This document shows, piece after piece, positions 1-10,540 of a stretch of DNA of 64,000 nt. Each line of letters starts with the position of its first letter. Positions within the stretch are counted from its first letter, which is position 1. Position numbers and translations under genes: made by a program. The notes beneath the pieces are model-generated. The model was not told the origin of the DNA. It saw only the letters and a program-made list of their open reading frames with translations, and searched no databases. This DNA is from Hedera helix (Eukaryota; Streptophyta; Magnoliopsida; Apiales; Araliaceae): NCBI GenBank assembly GCA_947179155.2, contig OX359269.1, forward strand, positions 27,857,517 through 27,921,516, read 5' to 3'.

Positions 1-1736
1 TCTCTCTCTAAATACTTCTTGTGAAAGTTCTCTCTAAGTGTGCTTAAGTCATCTTGAGTATTTGTGAAAATCTATAAGTATACGTGTACTGTTCAAGTTA
101 ATCAACCTCATTTAAATCAATATCCAGTCACGTGTTGAGGTAAGGGATACCATCTTTTTCATCTTCCATTATTCAAACATACTATGGTAAGGGATTATCA
201 TTATTTGATTCTCGATAATAATATTGTTTCTTCCTTACTCATAAGACGTGCCTTTTATTTCCATGTATTAAATTGTGGGAATAACCTTACGGAGCGGATT
301 GCCGCCTGTTGGTGAATAACCTTTCGTATTCATTCATTATTAATCTCTGAGAATAACCTTACGGAGCGGATTGCCGCCTGTTTGGTGAATAACTCTTTGT
401 ACTCAAATTCTATTAAATTGTGGGAATAACCTTACGGAGCGGATTGCCGCCTGTTTGGTGAATAACTCTTTGTACTCAAATTCTATTAAATTGTGGGAAT
501 AACCTTACGGAGCGGATTGCCGCCTGTTGGTGAATAACCCTTTGTATTAATTTCCTTCACCTTTTGTTAATCAAACCTGCTACGGTAAGGGATATTATTT
601 TCTTTCATACTCCTAAATCAAAATTTATTATGGAACTATTGCTTCTATAATTCCTGAAAATATTATATGTTCCATAATAGTTGAACTTCATTATTTCAAC
701 TGAACCTTCCTATTTACGTGAACCTTTCTATTGAATTGTAACCGTTATTCTGAACTGTGGATCTTGAATATCATTTTTAAATTTCACTCCACATCATGTT
801 GACAATTTGGACATTATTTGAATCTGTACAAAGTAAACTTCCGATACTTATTGTTATCCTATTTCTTCTGTTCATCATTTATATCATTCTAATCATCCAA
901 AAATCAAGCTGTTGTGAATATCTGTGGCCGGGGGCACAGATGTGATATATTTGTTGAACAGATGATAGGTTAAAGGCGATATAATAGGTTAAAGGCGATA
1001 CATCTGTTCGGTGTCTTTTATGGCACGTGGTGAATGTTCTCTTTGGCCCGTAGTGCAAAGATGAACTGTTGTTTGGTATGATTATGACCAAAGGCTGAAT
1101 CTGGTATAATCATGACCGTTGGTGTTATATTGAATGTCTTTGGCCCGTAGTGCAAAGATGAACTGTTGATCTGCATGATTATGATCAGGAACTGTGAATT
1201 TGTATTATCTTGACTAATGATATTTCAGATGATAAAAGTTGATGATGTTTTTCCTAAAAAGAGAACCGAGTGGACATTATAGTCTGCATTATTCTTCTAA
1301 TAGATTACTCATTCCGCTGCTATTATTGATCTGAACGTTGTTTAAGAATTTAACTGCAGTTTTTGATATAAACCTTGTAGTCTATTGTATTCTATCAAGA
1401 ACTCAACTGTTGAAGACTAATGATAATTTATTCGTCATTATCTTAGTCATGATATTCTTTACTGGGCTATTTGAGCTCACCCTTTCTTTTGTTCCATTGT
1501 TTTTCAACAGGAGATGAAAACATAACAGGGTCTAGCCGGGGAATGGAGTGAGGGTCCGAGGAATAGTTATCATAGTTTTCACGTTTTGTAAAATAGTGTG
1601 GCAATAATAGTGAAAACTTAGTTGTGTATTATTATACACTGTATTGTTGTACGTTGTGCTTTGTTGTAATAATTTTGTTGTAGTCTTTTGACGACTCAAG
1701 TATGGGCTGTGTGGGCCCAGATTTGGGGGCGTCACA
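1..1736 (+). repeat. E1 5' LTR (3' portion only)
   Basis: Matches 7763-9425 of the 3' LTR almost base for base and ends in CGTCACA directly before the primer-binding site. It contains four copies of a ~73-bp unit (GAATAACCTTACGG...) at about 275-543, against three in the 3' LTR, and a ~98-bp module with CTTTGGCCCGTAGTGCAAAG present twice (about 1040 and 1138). The U3 promoter lies outside the window. Short open frames here are not genes. Confidence 0.95.
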
Positions 1737-1738
1737 GT

Positions 1739-1750
1739 TGGCATCAGAGC
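1739..1750 (+). other. E1 primer-binding site, initiator tRNA-Met type
   Basis: TGGCATCAGAGC begins two bases after the LTR end. It differs by one base (C for T) from TGGTATCAGAGC, the complement of the plant initiator tRNA-Met 3' end, which is perfect in E2, E3 and E4. The mismatch may weaken priming. Confidence 0.85.
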
Positions 1751-4506
1751 TTAGGGATATGGTCTTTAATGGAGATCTGGGGTAGAACTAGGAGGGGAGA
1801 GACGAATAGAATCAGTCACTAGTGTGTCCTACCTAAAATAGATTTTATTATCTAATGAGTCGATTTTAATGTAGGAACATGAAGTGATGAGTCAGTTTAT
1901 TTGAACTAACATTTATTTTGTGACCACAGTTAAGTATGGCATCAGAAAATCAAGAGGTTAACTATGGAATACCCGAAGCAAATGTAGCCGAGAATCAAGA
2001 GGCCCCAAACAATCCTCCTGCCAACTCAGGAAATAATGTTCCTGATAACATGATGAACGATGGATTCTTTAGGAATTTCATGCAGTTCATACAGAATCAA
2101 GGAAGAGGAAATCCAGTCAATAATAACGGTAGAAACGCTGGCAATTTGAGGATGGTCACTGTTAAGCAATTTAAAGAATTAGGACCACCTGAATTCCACG
2201 GGAAGCCTGACCCACTCAAAGCGGAGGCATGGCTAAAGCAGACGACAAAAATACTTGATGTCTTACAATGCGCTGATGATCAGAAGGTGCCATTTGCCAC
2301 TTTTATGTTACGAGGTGAGGCGGACCATTGGTGGGAAGCGGTAAAACGTATCCAACCTTCAGCACTCGAAATGTCTTGGACAGAATTCGAAGAACTGTTT
2401 AACGAGAAGTATTTCCCAGAAAGCATCCGCCATATGAAAGAGGTGGAATTCATTAAGCTGGAGCAGGGAAACATGACAGTCTCCCAATATGAAGCCAAGT
2501 TTGCCGAGTTATCTCGCTTTGCCACCCATCTTGTGGATGACGAAGCACGAATGAGTCGGATGTTCCTAAGAGGTTTGAGATTCAAAATTCGTCAACAACT
2601 TAGCTCTCATAAATTTAGTTTGTATTCAGATGTTGTAGATAGGGCTCAAAGGGTGGAGCAAACAGATGAAACATTGCAGCCAAGAGTTAATGATCAGCAT
2701 AGAGAAAGGAGTGACAACAACCACAGAAACGAGAACCATCGAGGAGGTAACCAACACTTCGGTGGTAATTCCATACCAAATAACAGAAGAGGAGAATCTA
2801 GTGGGAACAATTTCAAAAGAAAGAGATTCCATAATAATTATGGAAGGGCACCAGCACCAGTACCAACACCAGCACCGACCCCAGTTTCAAGGGGAGAAGA
2901 TCGACCACCAGTGAGATGCTATAGGTGTGGTCAGGAAGGTCACATCAGCCCAAACTGTACACTGCAGTCCAAAAAGTGCTACAGTTGTGGGAAAGAGGGT
3001 CATCTTGCGCGGTTCTGTCCTGCCACAAAATTAAGTCCAGCTGCAATGATGATACCAAAAGCTAGCGCGGATAAGGGAAAATCTGTAGTTCAAGGGAGAG
3101 CTTTTGTTGTGACATCCCAAATGGCGCGAAACTCGAACGAGGTGATAACCGGTAAGCTATTCATAAATTCTCGTGAAGTCTACGCTTTGTTAGATACTGG
3201 CTCTACCCATTCTTTTATCTCACCTGCATGTGCTCAGCGTTTAAACTTAACTCCTGAAAATTTGGACTTTGACTTATCAGTTGAAACCCCATTAGGAGAA
3301 ATGACCATTACATCTACTGTCTATAAATCTTGCCTAGTTCAAATCAACAACCTCACATTATCTGTTGACCTTATTTCTTTGGAGATGCATGAATTTGATG
3401 TGATTTTAGGAATTGATTGGTTGACTACCCATCATGCTAAAATTGATTGTTTTCATAAGATTATTAGTTTTCATATTCCTAATCAACCTGTCATACAAAT
3501 TCAAGCAACTAAACCATTGAAATCTATAACTGTTATTTCTAGCCATAAAGCCATTCGTTTATTGAAAAACGGATGTCAAGCCTTTTTAGCTCATGTCACT
3601 GATTTGAACAAAAATACGTCAAACTTAAATGATATTCCCATTGTTAATGAGTTTCCTGACGTTTTTCCTGAAGAACTTCCTGGCTTACCCCCAAACCGTG
3701 AAATTGATTTTTATATTGATCTTGAACCCGGTACCAAGCCCATTTCCAAAGCTCCCTACCGAATGGCTCCCATTGAACTTCAAGAGTTAAAAGTCCAACT
3801 ACAGAAATTGTTGGATACCGGTTTCATTCGTCCGAGTGCATCACCTTGGGGTGCTCCTGTCCTTTTTGTGAAAAAGAAAGACGGGAGTATGAGATTGTGC
3901 ATTGACTACCGAGAATTGAACCATGTCACCATCAAGAACAGGTACCCGTTACCTCGGATTGATGACATGTTTGATCAATTGCAAGGCGCTCAATATTTCT
4001 CAAAGATTGATCTCCGTTCTGGATATCATCAGTTAAAGGTTAAAGCTGAGGACATTCCAAAGACTGCTTTCAGAACTCGTTATGGGCATTATGAGTTCTT
4101 AGTCATGCCTTTTGGACTAACTAATGCTCCTGCAGCTTTCATGGACATGATGAACCGGATATTCAAGGAACATTTGGATCATTTTGTGGTTGTCTTTATT
4201 GATGACATCCTCATATACTCCAAGAGTCGCGAGGATCATGAACAACACCTGAGATTGATACTACAAAAGCTCTGTGAAAACAAATTATATGCCAAGTTGA
4301 AGAAATGTGAGTTCTGGCTTGAGGAGGTCGCGTTTCTTGGGCATGTGATTTCTAGTCAAGGAATATCAGTCGATCCTGCGAAGATTGAAACGGTACTAAA
4401 TTGGGAACAACCCAAAACAGTAACCGAAGTCCGAAGTTTTCTGGGTCTAGCTGGTTATTATCGGAGATTCGTAGAAGGATTTTCTCGAATCGCCACTCCA
4501 TTAACG

Positions 4507-4509
4507 TAG
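4507..4509 (+). other. In-frame amber codon between RT and RNase H of E1
   Basis: TAG lies in the same frame as the 857-codon upstream part and the open downstream part, with no frameshift. The next codons are CTT ACT, unlike the CAA TTA context of efficient plant readthrough. E1 therefore probably cannot make full-length pol. Confidence 0.9.
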
Positions 4510-6564
4510 CTTACTCGGAAAAGCACAAAATTCATATGGAGCGAGGAATGCGAGAAAAGTTTTCAAGAACTCAAGAAGAGACTGGTTTCAGCTCCTGTTC
4601 TGACCATACCATCAGGATCAGGAGAATTTTTTATCTACAGCGATGCTTCTGGCAAAGGTCTAGGCTGTGTCCTTATGCAACATGGAAAGGTTATAGTCTA
4701 CGCCTCTCGACAACTCAAAGATTATGAGAAAAATTATCCTACTCATGATCTAGAGTTGGCAGCAGTCGTTTTCGCGTTGAAGATCTGGAGACACTACTTG
4801 TACGGAGAAAAAGTGGATATCTATACGGATCATAAAAGTCTCAAGTATTTCTTCACCCAGAAGGAACTCAACATGCGACAACGACGTTGGCTTGAGCTGT
4901 TAAAGGATTATGACCACACAATCCAGTATCACCCGGGAAAGGCGAACGTTGTAGCTGACGCTTTGAGCAGAAAATCTTATGCAAGTACAAGTGCACTGCT
5001 GACAACACAAAAGTGTATTTTGTACGACTTGCAAAAGATGGAGATAGAGCTAAAGACACCAGGGACCCACTCGAAGATTGCTCACGTGCGAGTAGAACCA
5101 ACTTTAATCGATAAAATTAAAGCTGCTCAAGCTACCGATCCGGAACTGATAAACATGATAAAGAAAGTACAAGAAGGTGCCATTCCCGAAGCAAGAATCG
5201 ACGAGAAAGGAATACTTCGAGTCAACTCTCGACTCTGTGTTCCTAACGATCCTGAATTAAAACATAAAATCATGATGGAGGCACACAACACGCCGTTTGC
5301 AATACACCCAGGAGGTACCAAGATGTATCGAGATCTTCGACATACATTTTGGTGGAACAATATGAAAAGAGAGATTGCGGAGTTTATCTCAAGGTGCCTA
5401 ACTTGTCAACGTGTCAAGGCAGAGCATCAAGTTCCTAAAGGTCCATTACAATCACTTGAAGTTCCCGAATGGAAGTGGGAACACATCAATATGGACTTCG
5501 TGACGGGTCTTCCAAAAGTTTCTCAAGGCTTAGATGCAATTTGGGTGATCGTAGATAGATTGACCAAATCTGCTCATTTCTTGCCTATACGAGAAAACTT
5601 TTCACTTGAACGTCTTGCCGGTATGTACATAAATGAGATCGTGAGATTGCATGGCATGCCAGTTTCCATAGTTTCTGATCGAGATCCTAGATTCACTTCA
5701 CGCTTTTGGATCAGTCTACAAAAAGCTATGGGCACTGAACTACGTTTTAGTTCTGCATACCATCCTCGAACGGACGGACAATCGGAAAGGACGATCCAGA
5801 CCCTCGAAGATCTTTTGAGACTTTGTGTATTAGACTTCAAAGGAAGTTGGGATAAGTACTTGCCGTTGGTGGAATTTTCTTACAACAACAGTTACCAAGC
5901 AAGCATAGGCATGGCTCCATTCGAGGCATTGTATGGAAGGAAGTGTCGCTCTCCAATATGTTGGAATGAGGTAGGAGAAGCAAAATTGTTGGGACCCGAG
6001 TTGGTACGCTTGACGACCGAAAAGATCCAAATGATCCGACAACGAATACAGACCGCACAAGAACGACAAAAGAGTTATGCTGATCTTCATCGGAGAGACG
6101 AAAGTTTCAACGTCGGAGATCATGTATTCTTACGTGTTTCTCCATGGAAAGGGGTTACGAGATTCGGAAAGAGAGGAAAGCTCAACCCTCGATTTATTGG
6201 CCCATTTGAAATCCTCGATCGAATAGGAACCGTAGCCTACAGACTAGCCCTACCACCAAGTATGTCTCGCATCCATAACGTTTTTCACATATCTATGTTA
6301 CGTAAATATGTGAAGGACCCAAACCACGTCATTGAGTTAGAACCAGACGTTATAGCAGAGGATTTAACATACGAGGAGGTACCTGTTAAGATCCTGGATA
6401 AGAAAGAGCAGATCCTACGCTCAAAGGTTATACCTCAAGTTAAGGTTTTATGGAGGAACCAAGATACTGAGGAAATGACCTGGGAGCTAGAATCTGAGAT
6501 GAAATCTAAGTATCCTTACCTCTTCGATATGTCAGGTACGTCAATTTCGGGGACGAAATTTCAT

Positions 6565-6577
6565 AAGGAGGGGAGGT
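6565..6577 (+). other. E1 polypurine tract
   Basis: AAGGAGGGGAGGT directly precedes the TGTAAGACC start of the 3' LTR and is also translated as the last codons of the polyprotein. It is the primer site for plus-strand DNA synthesis. Confidence 0.9.
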
Positions 6578-7368
6578 TGTAAGACCCCGAATTTTATGAA
6601 ATACAAAATTTAATTTTTCTTCATATATATATTTTTTGAAACAGTAAGTGGTTAAATCGATAAAGTTAAAAGTTAAGGATGTTATGTGCAAATTTTATTT
6701 TGTCGGACAATATTCGTTTGGTCGGGGAATATTCGTTTGGTCCGACGGCGCCGAAATAACAAATTATTGGTGGACCCCACAACGGAATATTTGTCGGATA
6801 TAGAAAACGACAGAAATAACCTTTTTAAATAAAAATAGTCAACAGAACTGTTAAAATACCGGTGATAAAAGAATAGTAGCATACGGTAGTTATTGGTATT
6901 TTCTGTAGCACTCGGTACTCTACAGTAACACACGGTATTGCATAGTGTCTCATATTATTGGTCTGATAATTGACACCGTAACTGTTACGCATCATTTCAT
7001 CGATAATTGTCACTGCATAATATTTTATATTATCAATTCAATAATTGTTGTTACACAGTATTTTGCATTATTGATTTAATAATTGTCATTACACTGTATT
7101 TTATATCATTGAGTCAATAATTGTTGTTGCACTGTTTTTAAAATTATTGAACCTAATAATTGTCACAGTAACATATGCACAGTAATTCACATTATTGAAT
7201 CAATAATTGTCATTACACAGTAACGTATGCTTTATTTTACATTATTGTTATCTCTATTATGATGTTATTTAAACAGTTGTATTTCATTAATTTATTGACT
7301 TGATATCTAAGAACTAACTATACTGTATTTATAACAATTAGTCATAATAATTGAATTGATAAAGTTAT

Positions 7369-7614
7369 TTGTTTATAATATAAAGTTAGGTGATTATTAG
7401 GTGATATGAAATGAATGGTGTAGATTAAAGTGTGAATTATTGTTGAATAATTGAATTGATTTGTTTATAATATAAAGTTAGGTGATTATTAGGTGATATG
7501 AAATGAATGGTGTAGATTAAAGTGTGAATTATTGTTGAATAATTAAATTGATTTGTTTATAATATAAAGTTAGGTGATTATTAGGTGATATGAAATGAAT
7601 GGTGTAGATTAAAG
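7369..7614 (+). repeat. 92-bp tandem repeat in E1 U3
   Basis: Units begin TTGTTTATAATATAAAG at 7369, 7461 and 7553, a period of 92. The third is truncated and followed by shorter decayed pieces with GGTGTAGATTAAA. It lies directly upstream of the TATA box and so may be an enhancer array (inference). Confidence 0.85.
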
Positions 7615-7704
7615 ATAATATAATATTTGAAATGGATGGTGTAGATTAAAAGATGATCTTTAAATGAATGGTTTAGATTAAATGAATGATAAGATTTTTT
7701 TGGC

Positions 7705-7712
7705 TATAAATA
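7705..7712 (+). promoter_or_regulatory. TATA box of E1 3' LTR
   Basis: TATAAATA in the context GGCTATAAATAGAAGCC, a canonical plant core promoter. Transcription would start about 30 bp downstream, near the CT-rich stretch at 7750-7770. The equivalent in the 5' LTR is off the window. Confidence 0.75.
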
Positions 7713-8036
7713 GAAGCCTTAACTTAAGGATTTTTGATAAACTTCCTTACTTGTTCTTTCTTTCTCTCTCTAAATACTTCTTGTGAAAGTTCTCTCTAAG
7801 TGTGCTTAAGTCATCTTGAGTATTTGTGAAGATCTATAAGTATACGTGTACTGTTCAAGTTAATCAACCTCATTTAAATCAATATCCAGTCACGTGTTAA
7901 GGTAAGGGATACCATCTTTTTCATCTTCCATTATTCAAACATACTATGGTAAGGGATTATCATTATTTGATTCTCGATAATAATATTGTTTCTTCCTTAC
8001 TCATAAGACGTGCCTTTTATTTCCATGTATTAAATT

Positions 8037-8232
8037 GTGGGAATAACCTTACGGAGCGGATTGCCGCCTGTTGGTGAATAACCTTTCGTATTCATTCATT
8101 ATTAATCTCTGAGAATAACCTTACGGAGCGGATTGCCGCCTGTTTGGTGAATAACTCTTTGTACTCAAATTCTATTAAATTGTGGGAATAACCTTACGGA
8201 GCGGATTGCCGCCTGTTGGTGAATAACCCTTT
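8037..8232 (+). repeat. ~73-bp tandem repeat in E1 3' LTR (3 units)
   Basis: Each unit holds GAATAACCTTACGGAGCGG, then ATTGCCGCCTG and GGTGAATAAC. The matching array in the 5' LTR (275-543) has four units and the reverse-strand arrays in E2 have five. Confidence 0.9.
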
Positions 8233-9425
8233 GTATTAATTTCCTTCACCTTTTGTTAATCAAACCTGCTACGGTAAGGGATATTATTTTCTTTCATACT
8301 CCTAAATCGAAATTTATTATGGAACTATTGCTTCTATAATTCCTGAAAATATTATATGTTCCATAATAGTTGAACTTCATTATTTCAACTGAACATTCCT
8401 ATTTACGTGAACCTTTCTATTGAATTGTAACCGTTATTCTGAACTGTGGATCTTGAATATCATTTTTAAATTTCACTCCACATCATGTTGACAATTTGGA
8501 CATTATTTGAATCTGTACAAAGTAAACTTCCGATACTTATTGTTATCCTATTTCTTCTGTTCATCATTTATATCATTCTAATCATCCAAAAATCAAGCTG
8601 TTGTGAATATCTGTGGCCGGGGGCACAGATGTGATATATTTGTTGAACAGATGATAGGTTAAAGGCGATATAATAGGTTAAAGGCGATACATCTGTTCGG
8701 TGTCTTTTATGGCACGTGGTGAATGTTCTCTTTGGCCCGTAGTGCAAAGATGAACTGTTGTTTGGTATGATTATGACCAAAGGCTGAATCTGGTATAATC
8801 ATGACCGTTGGTGTTATATTGAATGTCTTTGGCCCGTAGTGCAAAGATGAACTGTTGATCTGCATGATTATGATCAGGAACTGTGAATTTGTATTATCTT
8901 GACTAATGATATTTCAGATGATAAAAGTTGATGATGTTTTTCCTAAAAAGAGAACCGAGTGGACATTATAGTCTGCATTATTCTTCTAATAGATTACTCA
9001 TTCCGCTGCTATTATTGATCTGAACGTTGTTTAAGAATTTAACTGCAGTTTTTGATATAAACCTTGTAGTCTATTGTATTCTATCAAGAACTCAACTGTT
9101 GAAGACTAATGATAATTTATTCGTCATTATCTTAGTCATGATATTCTTTACTGGGCTATTTGAGCTCACCCTTTCTTTTGTTCCATTGTTTTTCAACAGG
9201 AGATGAAAACATAACAGGGTCTAGCCGGGGAATGGAGTGAGGGTCCGAGGAATAGTTATCATAGTTTTCACGTTTTGTAAAATAGTGTGGCAATAATAGT
9301 GAAAACTTAGTTGTGTATTATTATACACTGTATTGTTGTACGTTGTGCTTTGTTGTAATAATTTTGTTGTAGTCTTTTGACGACTCAAGTATGGGCTGTG
9401 TGGGCCCAGATTTGGGGGCGTCACA

Positions 9426-10388
9426 TACTCCACATCATGTTGACAATTTGGACATTATTTAAATCTGTATAAAGTAAACTTCCGATACTTATTGTTTATC
9501 CTGTTTCTTCTGTTCATCATTTGTATCACTGTTATTTGTACTAATTATCAAAAATCAAGTTGTTGTGAATATCTATGGCCGAGGGCACATATGCGATATA
9601 ATTGTTGAACAGATGATAGGTTAAAGACGATATAATAGGTTAAAAGCGATACATATGTTCGGTGTCTTTCATGACACGTGGTGAAAGTTCTCTTTGGCCC
9701 GTAGTGTAAAGATGAACTGTTGTTTGGTATGATTATGACCAAAGGCTAAATACTGGTATAATCATGACCGTTAGTATTATATTGAATATCTTTGACCCGT
9801 AGTGCAAAAATGAACTGTTGATTTGCATGATTATGACCAGGAACTGTGAGTTGTATTCTCATGGTCAGTGGTGTTTCAGATGATAAAAGTTGATGATGTT
9901 TTTCCTAAAAAGAGAAGCTAGTGGACCCTATAGTCTGCATTATTCTTCTAATAGATTGCTCATTTCGTTGCTATTATTGATCTGAACGTTGTTCAAGAAT
10001 TTAATTGCAGTTTTTGATATAAATCTTGTAGTCTATTGTATTCTATCAAGAACACAACTATTGAAGGCTAACAATAATTTATTCGTCATTATCTTAGTCA
10101 TGTTATTCTTTACTGGGCTATTTGAGCTCACCCCTTTTTTTTTGCTCCATTGTTTTTCAACAGGAGATGAGAACGTAGCTGGGTCTAGCCGGGGGATGGA
10201 GTGAGAGTCTGAGGGATAACTATCGTAGTCTTCACGTGTTGTAAAAAAATGTGACAATAATCGTGAAAGACTTAGTTGTGTATTATTATACACTGTATTG
10301 TTGTACGTTGCACTACTTGTAATAATTTTGTTGTAATCTTTTGACAACTCAAGTTTGGACTATGTGGGCCCAGATTTGGGAGTGTCAC

Positions 10389-10389
<1 letters not shown>
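9426..10389 (+). repeat. Older E1-family LTR fragment (3' part), interrupted by E1
   Basis: Follows the E1 3' LTR directly and repeats, with many substitutions, the LTR segment from CTCCACATCATGTTGAC to GGGAGTGTCACA. No PBS follows, so this is the end of a solo LTR or a 3' LTR rather than a 5' LTR. E1 inserted into it. The left part would lie beyond the window. Confidence 0.85.
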
Positions 10390-10440
<51 letters not shown>

Positions 10441-10490
10441 GTAATAATAATAATAATAATTATTATTATTATTATAATAATTATTATTAC

Positions 10491-10521
<31 letters not shown>

Positions 10522-10540
10522 ATTACAATTATAATAAATA
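10389..10540. repeat. (AAT)n/(ATT)n microsatellite, foldback
   Basis: A run of AAT units turns near 10460 into ATT units, so the two halves can pair with each other. It abuts the end of the older LTR. The frames rich in Asn, Tyr or Ile seen here are low-complexity artefacts. Confidence 0.95.

Larger units (their letters stand above)
1936..6582 (+). pseudogene. E1 gag-pro-pol polyprotein, interrupted by one amber codon
   Basis: One frame of 1548 codons encodes the structural and enzymatic polyprotein of a Gypsy chromovirus. In order: Gag core about residues 86-230 (ends of the core carry AEAWL and HWWEAV); two CCHC zinc knuckles starting at C328 and C348; aspartic protease with D-T-G at D420; RT with FIDD at 754-757; RNase H with D903 and D965; integrase zinc finger H1117, H1124, C1154, C1157; integrase catalytic D1187, D1248, E1284 (D-x60-D-x35-E, as expected); chromodomain about 1480-1530. 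A TAG at 4507-4509, just after RT, stops the frame, which then continues open to 6582. CAG to TAG is the simplest origin. The site is not the gag/pol boundary where programmed recoding would be expected, so it is called disabling. The final TAA (6580-6582) lies inside the 3' LTR and the tail codons overlap the polypurine tract. The start is the first in-frame ATG after the PBS leader. Confidence 0.93.
1..9425 (+). mobile_element. E1: Ty3/Gypsy chromovirus LTR retrotransposon (Tekay/Del-like), 5' end outside window
   Basis: Order: partial 5' LTR, tRNA-iMet-type PBS, one gag-protease-RT-RNaseH-integrase-chromodomain frame, polypurine tract, complete 3' LTR. LTR ends are TGTAAGACCCC...GGGGGCGTCACA, and integrase lies after RT, which fixes the Ty3/Gypsy class. 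Aligning position 1 with 7763 implies that about 1185 bp of the 5' LTR lies upstream of the window. By eye the two LTRs differ by one 73-bp tandem unit and about four substitutions over ~1.66 kb, so the insertion is young. The right flank starts with tactc, and the left copy of the target duplication is not in the window. The clade call rests on the C-terminal chromodomain and iMet PBS and is an inference. Confidence 0.95.
6578..9425 (+). repeat. E1 3' LTR, complete (2848 bp)
   Basis: Begins TGTAAGACCCC and ends GGGCGTCACA. U3 is AT-rich with many CAGTA/ATTATTG-type motifs, then about 2.7 copies of a 92-bp tandem repeat (7369-7614) and a TATA box at 7705. Three copies of the GAATAACCTTACGG unit lie at about 8037-8232. 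It is almost identical to the 5' LTR. Confidence 0.95.

Noticed and set aside
275..543. CRISPR-like regularly spaced repeats
   Set aside because: The units are LTR tandem repeats with conserved spacers in a plant retrotransposon.
4507..4509. Programmed readthrough of the E1 amber codon
   Set aside because: It lies inside pol between RT and RNase H, in a poor readthrough context, and single-frame chromoviruses do not need it.
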